Shown here in pieces: positions 37,826 through 47,056 of a DNA stretch of 64,000 nt. The DNA is taken from the NCBI RefSeq assembly GCF_004341375.1, contig NZ_SLXO01000002.1:372001-436000 (forward strand), written 5' to 3'. The position numbers and the translations under genes are program-made. Every line of letters starts with the position of its first letter. Within the stretch, counting starts at the first letter, position 1. Source of the DNA: Rhodothalassium salexigens DSM 2132. GTDB lineage: Bacteria > Pseudomonadota > Alphaproteobacteria > Sphingomonadales > Rhodothalassiaceae. A model generated the notes under the pieces. The model was not told the origin of the DNA. It saw nothing but the letters and a program-made list of their open reading frames with translations, and searched no databases.

Positions 37826-39448
37826 ATGCGTTTATCATCGACACCAGGGGCCGGCCGCCCGGCCGCCCTGACCCGCCGGGCCGTGCTTGCCCGCATCGGC
37901 GCCGCCGGCGGGTCGGCGGCGGTGTTTCACGCCGCCACCGCCATGGGGCTGCTGGCCGCGCCGGCCCTGGCACGTCCGTTCGCCATGCCGCCGGCGCCGG
38001 CCAACCGCCGGCCCAAGGTGGCGATCCTGGGCGCCGGCATCGGCGGGCTGTGCGCGGCCTATGAGCTCGAACGCGCGGGCTATGCGGTCGAGGTCTTGGA
38101 AGCGTCGCACCGGATCGGCGGCCGCAACTTCACGGTGCGCCACGGCACCGTCATCGACGAACTGGGCAACCGCCAGGTCTGCGCCTTCGACGACGCGCCG
38201 CATCTTTACTTCAACGCCGGGCCGGCGCGGATCCCGGGCGCCCACCGCCGCCTGCTGCACTATTGCCGCACGCTTGGGGTGGCGCTCGAACCGTTCATCA
38301 ATGTGAACTACAACGCCCTGGTCCAGGACAGCGCGCTCAACGGCGGCCGGCCGGTGATGCAGCGCGAATTCATCGCCGACGCGCGCGGCTTCATGGCCGA
38401 ATTGATGGCCAAGGCGATCGAGCCCGCGCGCATCGACACACCGCTGACCGAGGCCGACCTGGAGCGTCTGCACGCCTATCTGCGCCGCTATGGCGACCTG
38501 GACGAGGCGCTGCACTATCGCGGCAGCGACCGCGCCGGCTATGCGCGCGGCGGTATGCTGGCGCCCGGCGTCAAGAAGGACACGCTCGACTTTCGCGACC
38601 TGCTGCAATCGCAATTCTCCTTTTTCGGCATGGTATTTTCACAAGGCGAGTTTCAGGCGCCGTCGCTGATGCAGCCGGTGGGCGGCATGGACCGGATCGT
38701 CACCGCCTTCGTCCGGGCGATCCGCACGCCGATCCGGACCCGCGCCATCGTCCAGGCGATCCACAACACCGCCCAAGGCGTCGAGATCCGGGTCTCGGAG
38801 CCCGATGGCGACCGGCTGGTCAGCGCCGACTATTGCCTGAACGCCATCCCCGGCCACCTGGTCCAGGGACTCGACACCAATTTCGACGCCGCCTATCGCG
38901 CCGATATCGCGCGCATCACGCGCGGCAAGCTGTCCAAGATCGGGCTCCAGATGCGCACCCGCTTCTGGGAGGACGAGGGCATCTATGGCGGCATCTCGTG
39001 GACCAACGACGATGTCTTGCAGATTTGGTACCCAAGCCACGGCGCCCATGAACAAAAGGGCATCCTGCTCGGCGCCTATATCTTCTTCGACGAAGTCAAT
39101 GCGCGCGTCGCCCGGATGAGCCAGGCCGAGCGGCTGGAGATGGCGCTGGCCGCCGGCGAAAAGCTGCACCCCGGCCAGTATCGCCGCAACGTCGAAACCG
39201 GCGTGACCATCTGCTGGCATCGCATGAACCATCTGCTGGGCTGCGCCGGCGGCGTCCGCGACGACCAGGCGGCGCTTGAGCGGCTGTACCAGCCCCATGG
39301 CCGCCACTATCTGATCGGCGACCAGGTGAGCCTGCACCCCGGCTGGCAGGAAGGCGCGCTGGCGTCGACCCAGCAGGCGCTCAACCACATCGCCGAACGC
39401 GAGGCCCAAACCGGCGGCCTGGTTCATGTGGGGAGGGCCCGGCCATGA
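37826..39448 (+). CDS. Exported flavin monoamine oxidase-family protein
   Basis: A 540-residue FAD enzyme of the amine oxidase/L-amino-acid oxidase family. An export signal with a twin-arginine motif (TRRAVLARIGAAGG at about 16-29, then a hydrophobic stretch ending APALARPFA) suggests Tat-dependent, cofactor-loaded export to the periplasm. The FAD dinucleotide motif is VAILGAGIGGLCAAYELERA (about 65-84), followed by RIGGRNFTVRHG; the C-terminal FAD region is HYLIGDQVSLHPGWQEGALA. ATG 37826 has GGGAGAGGGGG upstream. The cytochrome c gene overlaps its stop by 4 bases, so the natural electron acceptor is probably that cytochrome, as shown for NicA2-CycN. The substrate (an amine or amino acid) is unknown. 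Confidence 0.88.
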   Translation: MRLSSTPGAGRPAALTRRAVLARIGAAGGSAAVFHAATAMGLLAAPALARPFAMPPAPANRRPKVAILGAGIGGLCAAYELERAGYAVEVLEASHRIGGRNFTVRHGTVIDELGNRQVCAFDDAPHLYFNAGPARIPGAHRRLLHYCRTLGVALEPFINVNYNALVQDSALNGGRPVMQREFIADARGFMAELMAKAIEPARIDTPLTEADLERLHAYLRRYGDLDEALHYRGSDRAGYARGGMLAPGVKKDTLDFRDLLQSQFSFFGMVFSQGEFQAPSLMQPVGGMDRIVTAFVRAIRTPIRTRAIVQAIHNTAQGVEIRVSEPDGDRLVSADYCLNAIPGHLVQGLDTNFDAAYRADIARITRGKLSKIGLQMRTRFWEDEGIYGGISWTNDDVLQIWYPSHGAHEQKGILLGAYIFFDEVNARVARMSQAERLEMALAAGEKLHPGQYRRNVETGVTICWHRMNHLLGCAGGVRDDQAALERLYQPHGRHYLIGDQVSLHPGWQEGALASTQQALNHIAEREAQTGGLVHVGRARP

Positions 39449-40299
39449 CCCGACCGACCCCGACCGCCGCCCGCTCCGCACAGGCGGCCCGCCCGGCCCA
39501 GGCCGCCCGCCAGCACCCGGCAGGCGAGCAACCAACAAGCGCTCGGCCGGTCCGCCGGCGCATGGCCTGGGCACTGGCCTGCGCCGGCATGGCATCGGCA
39601 GCGCTGATCCTCGGCGGCCAAGGGCCCAGCGCACGCCCTGCCCTGCTGGCCAATAGCGCCGCCAATACCGCCCCCAATACGGCCCTCAATACCGCCGACG
39701 ACAGCGCCTTCGTGGCCGACGACTATCGGTATTGCACCACCTGTCACGGTGCCGGCGCGCGCGGCAATCCAGCGACCCGAGCGCCACGGCTGGCCGGCCT
39801 GTCGCGTTGGTACGTGGAACGCCAGATCGTCGCCTTTCAGGCCGGCTGGCGCGGCGCTCGAACCAGCGACCATCCGGGCACCGCCCTGGACGACGACCCG
39901 GGCGGCTTGGAGATGGCGTCGGTGGCCACCATGCTGGCCGACGACGAGGCGATATCGGCGGCGGCGGCGCTGGTGACCGGGATGTCGGCACCGCCGGCAG
40001 CGCCGACCCTCGACGGCGGCGACCCGGTGCGCGGCGCCGCCCTCTACGACCCCTGCGTCGCCTGTCACGGGCCCGATGGCGCGGGCGTGCGCGAGGTGGG
40101 CGGGCCCGCGCTGGCCGGTCAGAACGACTGGTATCTCAAACGGCAGATGGAACTGTTCCGCGATGGCCTGCGCGGCGCCCATGACGCCGACACCGCCGGG
40201 CGGACCATGGCGCCGTTCGCCGCCCCGTTCAGCGACGACGACGCCCTCGCCGACCTGATCGCCTATATCAACACGCTCAGCGCCGCCGCCACCCCTTGA
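39445..40299 (+). CDS. Diheme c-type cytochrome (c4-like)
   Basis: A 284-residue exported protein. The ATG overlaps the amine oxidase stop (ATGA). A basic N-terminus leads to a hydrophobic segment (about 40-58), which acts as signal or anchor. Two c-type haem sites are CTTCH (97-101) and CVACH (204-208), each within a class I fold with downstream Met ligands (GGLEMASVATM; GRTMAPFA). The two domains are internal duplicates (AGLSRWYVERQIVAFQAGWRGA versus AGQNDWYLKRQMELFRDGLRGA). It should take electrons from the periplasmic amine oxidase and pass them to the respiratory chain. Confidence 0.9.
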   Translation: MTRPTPTAARSAQAARPAQAARQHPAGEQPTSARPVRRRMAWALACAGMASAALILGGQGPSARPALLANSAANTAPNTALNTADDSAFVADDYRYCTTCHGAGARGNPATRAPRLAGLSRWYVERQIVAFQAGWRGARTSDHPGTALDDDPGGLEMASVATMLADDEAISAAAALVTGMSAPPAAPTLDGGDPVRGAALYDPCVACHGPDGAGVREVGGPALAGQNDWYLKRQMELFRDGLRGAHDADTAGRTMAPFAAPFSDDDALADLIAYINTLSAAATP

Positions 40300-40324
40300 G
40301 CCACGGCCGAGCGGTCATACAAGC

Positions 40325-40351
40325 GCCCGCGAGAGGCTGGCTCTCGCGGGC
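40325..40351. terminator. Convergent terminator between cytochrome c and RidA genes
   Basis: GCCCGCGAGAG (40325-40335) and CTCTCGCGGGC (40341-40351) form a perfect 11-bp stem with a 5-base loop, between two convergent stops. There is no T-run. Confidence 0.55.
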
Positions 40352-40408
40352 GGTGCGCAGTCGGCCGCCCTCCGGTGCGGGCGGCGCGGCGGTTCGACCG
40401 GGCAAGGC

Positions 40409-40951
40409 TCAGTCGGCGTCGTCCCCGGCACCGGCGGCGGGCCGGGCGGCGACCACGTCGATCTCCACCAGCCAAGCCGGACGCGCCAGGCCGGCCACCT
40501 GCATGGCGGTGCGCGCAGGCAGGTTGGGCTGGTCTTCGGTGCCGAAAAAGCGCGTGTAGCCGCGCATGAAGCCGGCGAAGTCCATACGTCCGCCGGTGGT
40601 GTCGGTACCGACCAGATAGGCGCGCATCATCACCACATCACCCATGTCCAATTCCAGGCGGCGCAGGCGCGACTGGATCTCGGCCAGCACGCTGATCGTC
40701 TGCACCTCGGTATCGCCCCAGGTGGCGGGGTCGGCCGGGTCGCCGCCTTCGACCGCCGGGCGCGGCACCGCGCCGCTGACGAACACCAGATCGGTGCCCG
40801 CCTTGACCTCCACCGATTGGGCGATGGGAAAATCGGACCCGGGGATCTTGTGGCGGGTCACGCCTTGGGCGGTCGCAGCACCGCCGGCCAGCAAGGTCAG
40901 AGCGAGGGCCGCGACCAGGCGCCGGGCCGTCATGCGCTTGCATTGGGTCAT
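40409..40951 (-). CDS. Exported RidA-family imine/enamine deaminase
   Basis: A 180-residue protein. ATG 40951 has GGAGG upstream. A cleavable signal peptide (MTARRLVAALALTLLAGGAATAQG) places it in the periplasm, whereas most RidA proteins are cytosolic. The RidA core is complete: FVSGAVPRP, QTISVLAEIQSRLRRLELDM, and the catalytic-site arginine in LPARTAMQVAGLARPAWLVE with the following Glu. RidA hydrolyses reactive imines, the direct products of amine or amino-acid oxidases. It is convergent with the amine oxidase-cytochrome pair and in line with the TonB receptor, which suggests a shared substrate route. Confidence 0.88.
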   Translation of the reverse strand: MTQCKRMTARRLVAALALTLLAGGAATAQGVTRHKIPGSDFPIAQSVEVKAGTDLVFVSGAVPRPAVEGGDPADPATWGDTEVQTISVLAEIQSRLRRLELDMGDVVMMRAYLVGTDTTGGRMDFAGFMRGYTRFFGTEDQPNLPARTAMQVAGLARPAWLVEIDVVAARPAAGAGDDAD

Positions 40952-41098
40952 GTGAGTTGCCTCCCTGAAATGCGCCACCGTGTGGCGCCGGCTGATCTCG
41001 TTGTCGTTGGTGCAAGCGGGCGAGGACAGAGGCCCCGCCCGCCTGGCTTGCGTGCGTCGCTGGTATCGGGCGCGTGCGGCCCGGATCAGTTTAGAACC

Positions 41099-43714
41099 TT
41101 AGAACATGTATTCCATGCGGAAATAATAGAAGCCGCCCTGCCAATCGACGATCGAGTCCGAGCGATAGATACGCCCGCAACAGGTCTCGCCCACCGCATC
41201 GGAGCCCGGGTCGGGATAGGTGTCGAACAGGTTACGCGCCCCGGCGGCCAGCCGCAGACGCTCGGTCACCGCATAGCTGGCTTCGAAGTCGAACAGCACC
41301 TCAGCACCGAATTTTTGGACCGCCGCCAGGGTGTCGGGCGTGTCGCCCACTTGCGACTGTTCGTAGCCCGAGAACAGGCTGGCACGCGCCAGGAACCGCC
41401 AATCGCCGAGTGTGTGGGTGACGTTGATGACGCTGCGCCAATCGGGCAGGCCGTTTTCGAAATCGAACCGGCCCTCGGCATCGAACAGATCGGGCTGCAA
41501 CAGGCGATCGATCTGGAAGTCGTTATAGTTGAAGCTGGCAGTGACCTGCGTGTCGCCATAGGCGCCCCAGCTTTGGTCATAGGTCAACACCACATCGACG
41601 CCTTGGGTGATCGAATCGAACGCGTTGGTGAAGAACTGCACCTGGCCGATGGTCAGCGCACCGGGGACGTTGTTGGCAACCAATTCGGCGCGGATCTCGT
41701 CGGTGATGGTGATCGGCGAGGCGGCGAAGAACTGGTCGTCGATGGCGATGCGGTAATAGTCCACCGACAGGTCGAGCGACCGAAACAGGCGGGCTGTGAA
41801 GCCGGCCGAGATTTGGAAGCTCTTTTCCGGGTCGAGCGGCTCGGCGCCCAGAAACTGCGACACCGGATTGGTGGCCGGGAACAGGCCGGACGCGATCGGC
41901 TCGCCGGTCGGGCCGACCCGGGTCGACACATTGGTGGTGAACAACTGCCCCGGCGTCGGCGCGCGAAAGCCGGTACCCACCGACCCGCGCAGGGCGATGC
42001 CGTCGGTGACCTCGAAGCGCGAGGTGATCTTGTAGACCGCCTCGGAGCCGAAGTCGGAGAAATCCTCCCAGCGAAACGCCGCCCCGACCAGCCAGCGCGC
42101 CAGCGGATTGACCTCGCCCTCGATGAAGAAGCCATAGGAATCGCGGTCATTGTCGCTGCTGAATTCCGGCGAATAGCCGGGAAAGCCGTTGGCGCCCACA
42201 GGCAGCACCGAATAGACCGGGTCCGACGGGTCGGCACAGTCGAGCCCGTCGATGCCGAGCCCGGCCGAACTGGGCGTGCCGTCGGCATTGCAGAAGTTGA
42301 ACGGGTCGGGCTGGCTGAACGGCCCGGCCTCGAACGACGACACCGATCCCGGCTGGATCTCGTAGCTCTCCAGGCGATAATTGCCGCCCACATTGACGAA
42401 CAGGGGGCCGGCCAGCCCGATATCGAACTCGCCGGTGAAGGCGCCGTTGACGCCGCTTTCGGCGGACACCAGGTTGCCCGGCGAAAATTCGGTCGGCGAG
42501 GCCGGGCCGAGCGACGGGTTGACCGTGTTGTTGATCTGGTAGGCGATACGGTTTTCGCCGTGGCGCCCGGTGATGTCGTAGCTCAGCCAATCGGTCAGCG
42601 TGCCGCGCACGCCGCCGGTCACGCTGAAGTCCTGCACCCGGCCCATGAAGGTGGGCGTGAAACCGGCCGGAAACCGCTGGATAAAGCTATAGGGCTCGCC
42701 GTCCTCCAGGCGCACCTCGGGGCCGAGCACCGGGTTACCGGGGAAGCGATAGAAGAACGCCCCGGCCGATTTGCTCTTGGAATAATTGCCGAACAGATAA
42801 AGCTCCAGGGCGTCGGAAACGGTGAAACCGGCATTGACGAAGCTGCGCAGCGCCTCGGCACCCGGCTGGCCCCAGGGCTGGACCACGTCCTTGTCGTCGA
42901 ACGCGTGCACCTCGCGCAGATTGATCGCAAAGGCGCTGTCGGGCCCGGCTTCGGCCAGGAAATCGGCAACGCTGAACGAGCCCGAGACATATTGCTGGCT
43001 GCGGCTGGTCGCCTCGGAGGTCACCGCCTCGACCGACACATTCACGAAGCCGCGGTCGCCCAATGGCAGACCCAGATTGGCCGCACCGCGCAATTGGCCG
43101 CCGTCGCCGGCGTAGAATTGCCCGGCCTGGGCGGTGACCATGCCGCCTTCGGCATTGTCACGCAGGATGAAGTTGAGCACCCCAGCGATGGCGTCGGAGC
43201 CGTATTGCGCCGAGGCACCGTCGCGCAACACCTCCACATTCTTAAGCGCGATCGCCGGGATGGTGGCGATATCGGGGCCCTGGGTGCCGCTGCCGCCGAT
43301 GGTCACCAGCGCCGCGCGGTGCCGGCGCTTGGAGTTGATCAGCACCAGCGTCTTGTCCGACGGTAGACCGCGCAGCGTCGCCTGACGCACGAAGGTGGCG
43401 CCGTCAGAGATCGGTGCTCGGTCCACATTGAACGACGGCACCAGGGTTTGCAGGATATTGGTGGTGTCCGCGAACGAAATGTCTTGAATGTCCTGGGCCG
43501 AAAACACGTCGATGGGCACCGGGCTTTCGAGCACCGATCGCGGCTGACTGGCGCTGCCGGTGATCACCAATTCCTCGACCGTCATGCCATTGTCGGCGAC
43601 CGTCGCCGGCGGTGCCCGGTCTTCCCCCGCCGACCCGCTTTGCCCCCATGCCGCCGCAGTAACACAAGCACCGCCGCCCAGCACGACCACGAATACTCTC
43701 AACATATAAACCAT
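41099..43714 (-). CDS. TonB-dependent outer-membrane receptor
   Basis: An 871-residue receptor with a signal peptide (MLRVFVVVLGGGACVTAAAWG), a plug domain (about 55-190: VEELVITGSASQPRSVLESP, TLRGLPSDKTLVLINSKRRH, DGASAQYGSDAIAGVLNFIL) and a 22-strand barrel ending in YYFRMEYMF with terminal Phe. The VEELVITG segment may act as TonB box. ATG 43714 follows GGGGAAA. It takes up an unknown ligand, possibly the substrate of the neighbouring exported amine oxidase. It lies 147 bp upstream of ridA on the same strand. Confidence 0.93.
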   Translation of the reverse strand: MVYMLRVFVVVLGGGACVTAAAWGQSGSAGEDRAPPATVADNGMTVEELVITGSASQPRSVLESPVPIDVFSAQDIQDISFADTTNILQTLVPSFNVDRAPISDGATFVRQATLRGLPSDKTLVLINSKRRHRAALVTIGGSGTQGPDIATIPAIALKNVEVLRDGASAQYGSDAIAGVLNFILRDNAEGGMVTAQAGQFYAGDGGQLRGAANLGLPLGDRGFVNVSVEAVTSEATSRSQQYVSGSFSVADFLAEAGPDSAFAINLREVHAFDDKDVVQPWGQPGAEALRSFVNAGFTVSDALELYLFGNYSKSKSAGAFFYRFPGNPVLGPEVRLEDGEPYSFIQRFPAGFTPTFMGRVQDFSVTGGVRGTLTDWLSYDITGRHGENRIAYQINNTVNPSLGPASPTEFSPGNLVSAESGVNGAFTGEFDIGLAGPLFVNVGGNYRLESYEIQPGSVSSFEAGPFSQPDPFNFCNADGTPSSAGLGIDGLDCADPSDPVYSVLPVGANGFPGYSPEFSSDNDRDSYGFFIEGEVNPLARWLVGAAFRWEDFSDFGSEAVYKITSRFEVTDGIALRGSVGTGFRAPTPGQLFTTNVSTRVGPTGEPIASGLFPATNPVSQFLGAEPLDPEKSFQISAGFTARLFRSLDLSVDYYRIAIDDQFFAASPITITDEIRAELVANNVPGALTIGQVQFFTNAFDSITQGVDVVLTYDQSWGAYGDTQVTASFNYNDFQIDRLLQPDLFDAEGRFDFENGLPDWRSVINVTHTLGDWRFLARASLFSGYEQSQVGDTPDTLAAVQKFGAEVLFDFEASYAVTERLRLAAGARNLFDTYPDPGSDAVGETCCGRIYRSDSIVDWQGGFYYFRMEYMF

Positions 43715-43899
43715 GAGACGTTTCCCCTTTATCGTAGGATAGAAACACCTCCCCACAGGACCGAAGCGAAGACCGGTCTCGTTCTGATTGCCTCTCCGCC
43801 GGATCGCCCGCGAACCCACCTCAGGGCCGCTTCGCCCAAAGTCTTCCGGTTGACGACGCCCCCTTGCTCCCTCCACGCAAAGTTGCTCACACTGCCGCC

Positions 43900-43962
43900 A
43901 TCTAGACCGGGAAATCTAAACTAATGCTCTAGATCGAAATTTTAGTGCACACTTCATTGTGC
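43900..43962. promoter_or_regulatory. AT-rich regulatory region with two inverted repeats upstream of the receptor
   Basis: ATCTAGA (43900-43906) and TCTAGAT (43928-43934) form an inverted repeat with a 21-bp spacer. GCACA-N6-TGTGC (43947-43962) follows. This is the only AT-rich part of the 539-bp gap 43715-44253 between the divergent receptor and sulfotransferase genes. The rest of the gap shows nothing recognisable. Confidence 0.4.
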
Positions 43963-44253
43963 GGCGCAAGATTTTTGTCACCCATCCTGCATCCGTTCGC
44001 GGGCGTGTCGCCCGCTCTTGGACCGCGGCGATGCCGGCCCCGTCTAGCACGAGACGCGCAAGCGCCAGGGCCTCACAGGCCGGCGGTGGCCGCTCCGCCG
44101 CCCTGGCTCACACCCGTTTTACGCGATCTGTGCCAGCGATCCTCACCGGACCGACCGATTCGGCCGATTCGACCGACGGCCGCGCGCCGGGGCATGACAA
44201 CCGGCCCCGGGGCGCCTAAACTGGCCGAAGGTGTAACGGGCCACGGAGTGTCG

Positions 44254-45666
44254 ATGACCGCCCAAGTCGCCAAATCCGGCCCGGCCCCGACGACGGCGAC
44301 CGATGCCAGCGCCCGCCACGCGCAAGCGGTAGCCCATCACAAGGCGGGCCGCCGCGTCGAAGCGGCACGGATCTATGACGCGATGGTCGCCGACGATCCG
44401 GGCGACCCGCGCGGCTGGTTCGGGCTTGGCGTGGTGGCGGCGCAGGATGGGCGGCCGGCCGACGCCATCGTCCATTTCGAACGCGCCATCGCCGCCGGTG
44501 GACTGCGCGCCGAACACCATCACAATCTGGCCGGCTGCAAGACCGCGCTTGGCCGTCTGGCCGAGGCCGAGACCCATTATCGCGAGGCCCTGCGCCTCAA
44601 CCCCGGCTATTGCGAGGCGTATTTCAACTATGCCCAAAGCCGGGCGTTCAGCACCGATGGCAGCCCCTGGGCCGAAGCGGTCGAAACCCGGCTGAAGACG
44701 CCGGGCCTGGCGCGCACCGACCGGCGCTTCTTGCACTTCGCGGCGGGCAAGTTCTGGCATGACGCGGGCGCGCCCGACCGCGCCTGGCCGCACTATCAGG
44801 CCGGCAACGCGCTCCACGACGGCGGCTTCGATCGCGACGCCTGGACCCAGCAGGGCGAACGCACCCTCGCCGCCATCGACCGGGCCTTGCTCAGCCGCCT
44901 GGCCGGCCACGGCCATGACGATGCCGGCCTGGTGTTCGTGGTCGGCATGCCGCGCTCGGGCACCAGCCTGATCGAACAGATGCTCGCCTCGCACCGCCGC
45001 GTGACCGGGCTCGGCGAGCGCGCCGACATCCACGCCATCGCCGAAGCCCTAGCGCAGCGCACCGGACGCCCGCACCCCGACTATGTGGCGCAGCTGACGC
45101 CGGCACTGGCCAAGGGCTTCGGCGCCGCCTATGCGCGCACGCTGCGCGCCGCCGCCCCCGACGCGCCGGTGATCGTCGACAAACACCCGCTCAACTTTCG
45201 CCATGTGGGGCTGATCCGCGCGCTCCTGCCCCGGGCGCGCATCGTCTGGGCGCGGCGCGACCCGCTCGACACCTGCCTGTCCTGTTTTCAGCAGAATTTC
45301 CGGTCGGGCCAGGACTACAGCTTCGACCTGGACGACCTGGCGCTGGTCTATGCCTGGCACGAGCGCCTGATGCGCCACTGGACATCGGTCGCCGGGCCCG
45401 TCCACCGGGTCGACTATGACCAACTGGTGGCCGACCCCGAGGCCACCGCCCGCGCGCTCGCCGGCTTCATCGGCGTCAATTGGGACCCGCAGATGCTCGC
45501 CTTCCACACCACCGACCGCGCCGTCCACACCGCCAGCCGCTGGCAGGTGCGCCAGCCGCTCTACACCAGTTCAGCGGGCCGCGCGCGGCGCTATGCCCGC
45601 CATCTGGGCCCGCTGGTCGACGCCCTCACCCGGCACGGCGTCGCCGTCAAGGTGCCGGCGCCATGA
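44254..45666 (+). CDS. TPR-repeat sulfotransferase-family protein
   Basis: A 470-residue protein. Residues about 20-140 contain three to four TPR units (HKAGRRVEAARIYDAMVADDPG; GRPADAIVHFERAIAAGG; GRLAEAETHYREALRLNPGY). Residues about 225-440 form a sulfotransferase domain: the PAPS-binding loop is FVVGMPRSGTSLIEQM, with VDKHPLNFRHVGLIRALLP and the 3'-phosphate region IVWARRDPLDTCLSCFQ. ATG 44254 follows GGAG by 7 bases. It overlaps the next gene by 4 bases (ATGA) and leads the RimK-type operon. It would transfer sulfate from PAPS to a protein, glycan or peptide acceptor that is not known. Confidence 0.88.
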   Translation: MTAQVAKSGPAPTTATDASARHAQAVAHHKAGRRVEAARIYDAMVADDPGDPRGWFGLGVVAAQDGRPADAIVHFERAIAAGGLRAEHHHNLAGCKTALGRLAEAETHYREALRLNPGYCEAYFNYAQSRAFSTDGSPWAEAVETRLKTPGLARTDRRFLHFAAGKFWHDAGAPDRAWPHYQAGNALHDGGFDRDAWTQQGERTLAAIDRALLSRLAGHGHDDAGLVFVVGMPRSGTSLIEQMLASHRRVTGLGERADIHAIAEALAQRTGRPHPDYVAQLTPALAKGFGAAYARTLRAAAPDAPVIVDKHPLNFRHVGLIRALLPRARIVWARRDPLDTCLSCFQQNFRSGQDYSFDLDDLALVYAWHERLMRHWTSVAGPVHRVDYDQLVADPEATARALAGFIGVNWDPQMLAFHTTDRAVHTASRWQVRQPLYTSSAGRARRYARHLGPLVDALTRHGVAVKVPAP

Positions 45667-46151
45667 TCACCGTCGGCTGGCGCGAATGGGTCGCCCTGCC
45701 CGGGCTCGGCGTCGACGCCATCAAGGCCAAGGTGGACACCGGCGCGCGCACCTCGGCGCTGCACGCCTTCGACATCCGCGAGGAAACCCGCGACGGCCAA
45801 CCCTGGCTGCGCTTCGTGGTTCACCCGGTCCAGCGTCACGCCCAGCCCAGCCTGATCTGCACCGCACCGCTCGCCGACCGCCGGCCGGTGCGCTCGTCCA
45901 ACGGCGCGGTGGATGAGCGCCCGGTGATCCGCACGCCGCTGATCCTCGACGGCCGCACATGGATGATCGAGTTGACCTTGACCAACCGCGATGAGATGGG
46001 ATTTCGGTTGTTGTTGGGGCGCCGGGCGCTGCGCCGACGCTGCCTGGTGGACCCGGGCCGATCCTATCTGGCCAGCTCGGCGTCAGGCCCGCGCCCGCGA
46101 TCGTCCCAAGGCCCTGTCCCCGCCCCGCCGGACCATGGAGCGCGCCGTTGA
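45663..46151 (+). CDS. Retropepsin-like protease of the RimK-associated (RimB / PF05618) family
   Basis: A 162-residue protein, formerly annotated as ATP-dependent zinc protease. The aspartic-protease motif is clear: [19 protein letters not shown] (about 20-38), with the mid-domain [20 protein letters not shown] and RLLLGRRAL before a divergent Arg/Pro-rich tail. Such proteins are encoded beside RimK-type ATP-grasp ligases and are thought to process the ligase's poly-amino-acid products. It overlaps both neighbours by 4 bases, so translation is coupled along the operon. Confidence 0.9.
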   Translation: MITVGWREWVALPGLGVDAIKAKVDTGARTSALHAFDIREETRDGQPWLRFVVHPVQRHAQPSLICTAPLADRRPVRSSNGAVDERPVIRTPLILDGRTWMIELTLTNRDEMGFRLLLGRRALRRRCLVDPGRSYLASSASGPRPRSSQGPVPAPPDHGARR

Positions 46152-47056
46152 AGATCGCCCTGCTCGCCCGGAATGCCGAGCTCTATTCGCACCGCCGCCT
46201 GGTCGAGGCGGCCGAGGCCCGTGGCCACGAGGTCGATGTGATCGACACCCTGCGGGTCAATATCAACATCGCCTCGCACCGGCCCGAGATGCGCTACAAG
46301 GGCCGCAAGCTCGAAGGCTATGAGGCGGTGATCCCGCGCATCGGCGCGTCGATCACCTTCTTCGGCACCGCGGTGCTGCGCCAGTTCGAGATGCGCGGCG
46401 TCTATCCGTTGAACGAATCGGTGGCGATCTCGCGTTCGCGCGACAAGCTGCGCTCGCTGCAATTGCTGGCGCGCAAGGGCATCGGCCTGCCGGTGACCGT
46501 GTTCGCCGCCCACTCCACCGGCCGCGCCGACGAATTGCTCGACATGGTCGGCGGCCCGCCGGTGGTCATCAAGCTGTTGGAGGGCACCCAGGGCATCGGC
46601 GTCGTCCTGGCCGACACCCGCAACGCCGCCAAGTCGATGATCGAGGCGTTCGGCGGGCTGAAGGCGAACATCCTGGTCCAGGAGTTCATCAAGGAAGCCA
46701 ATGCCGAGGACATCCGCTGTCTGGTGGTCGGCGACAAGGTGGTCGCCTCGATGATGCGCCGTGGCGGCGACGACGATTTCCGCTCCAACCTGCACCGCGG
46801 CGGCACCGCGCTGAAGGTCAAGATCACGCCCGAAGAACGCTCGACCGCGGTGCGCGCCGCCCGCGCCATGGGGCTCAACGTGGCCGGCGTCGACATGCTG
46901 CGCGCCAACCACGGCCCGGTGGTCATGGAGGTCAATTCCTCGCCCGGGCTTGAAGGCGTCGAGCGGGCCACCGGCATCGACGTGGCCGACCGGATCATCG
47001 CGTTCATGGAAAAGGATGCGCGGCCGAGCCGGGTGCGCACCCGTGGGCGCGGCTGA
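46148..47056 (+). CDS. rimK: RimK-type ATP-grasp glutamate ligase
   Basis: A 302-residue ATP-grasp enzyme that adds glutamate residues to a protein C-terminus (ribosomal protein S6 in E. coli). The start is TTG at 46148, overlapping the previous stop by 4 bases; the first ATG downstream would remove conserved sequence. Motifs: the N-terminal domain [40 protein letters not shown], the ATP-grasp region [40 protein letters not shown], and the metal-binding [20 protein letters not shown]. Its partners here are a sulfotransferase, a retropepsin and an aspartoacylase-like hydrolase. Confidence 0.94.
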   Translation: MKIALLARNAELYSHRRLVEAAEARGHEVDVIDTLRVNINIASHRPEMRYKGRKLEGYEAVIPRIGASITFFGTAVLRQFEMRGVYPLNESVAISRSRDKLRSLQLLARKGIGLPVTVFAAHSTGRADELLDMVGGPPVVIKLLEGTQGIGVVLADTRNAAKSMIEAFGGLKANILVQEFIKEANAEDIRCLVVGDKVVASMMRRGGDDDFRSNLHRGGTALKVKITPEERSTAVRAARAMGLNVAGVDMLRANHGPVVMEVNSSPGLEGVERATGIDVADRIIAFMEKDARPSRVRTRGRG

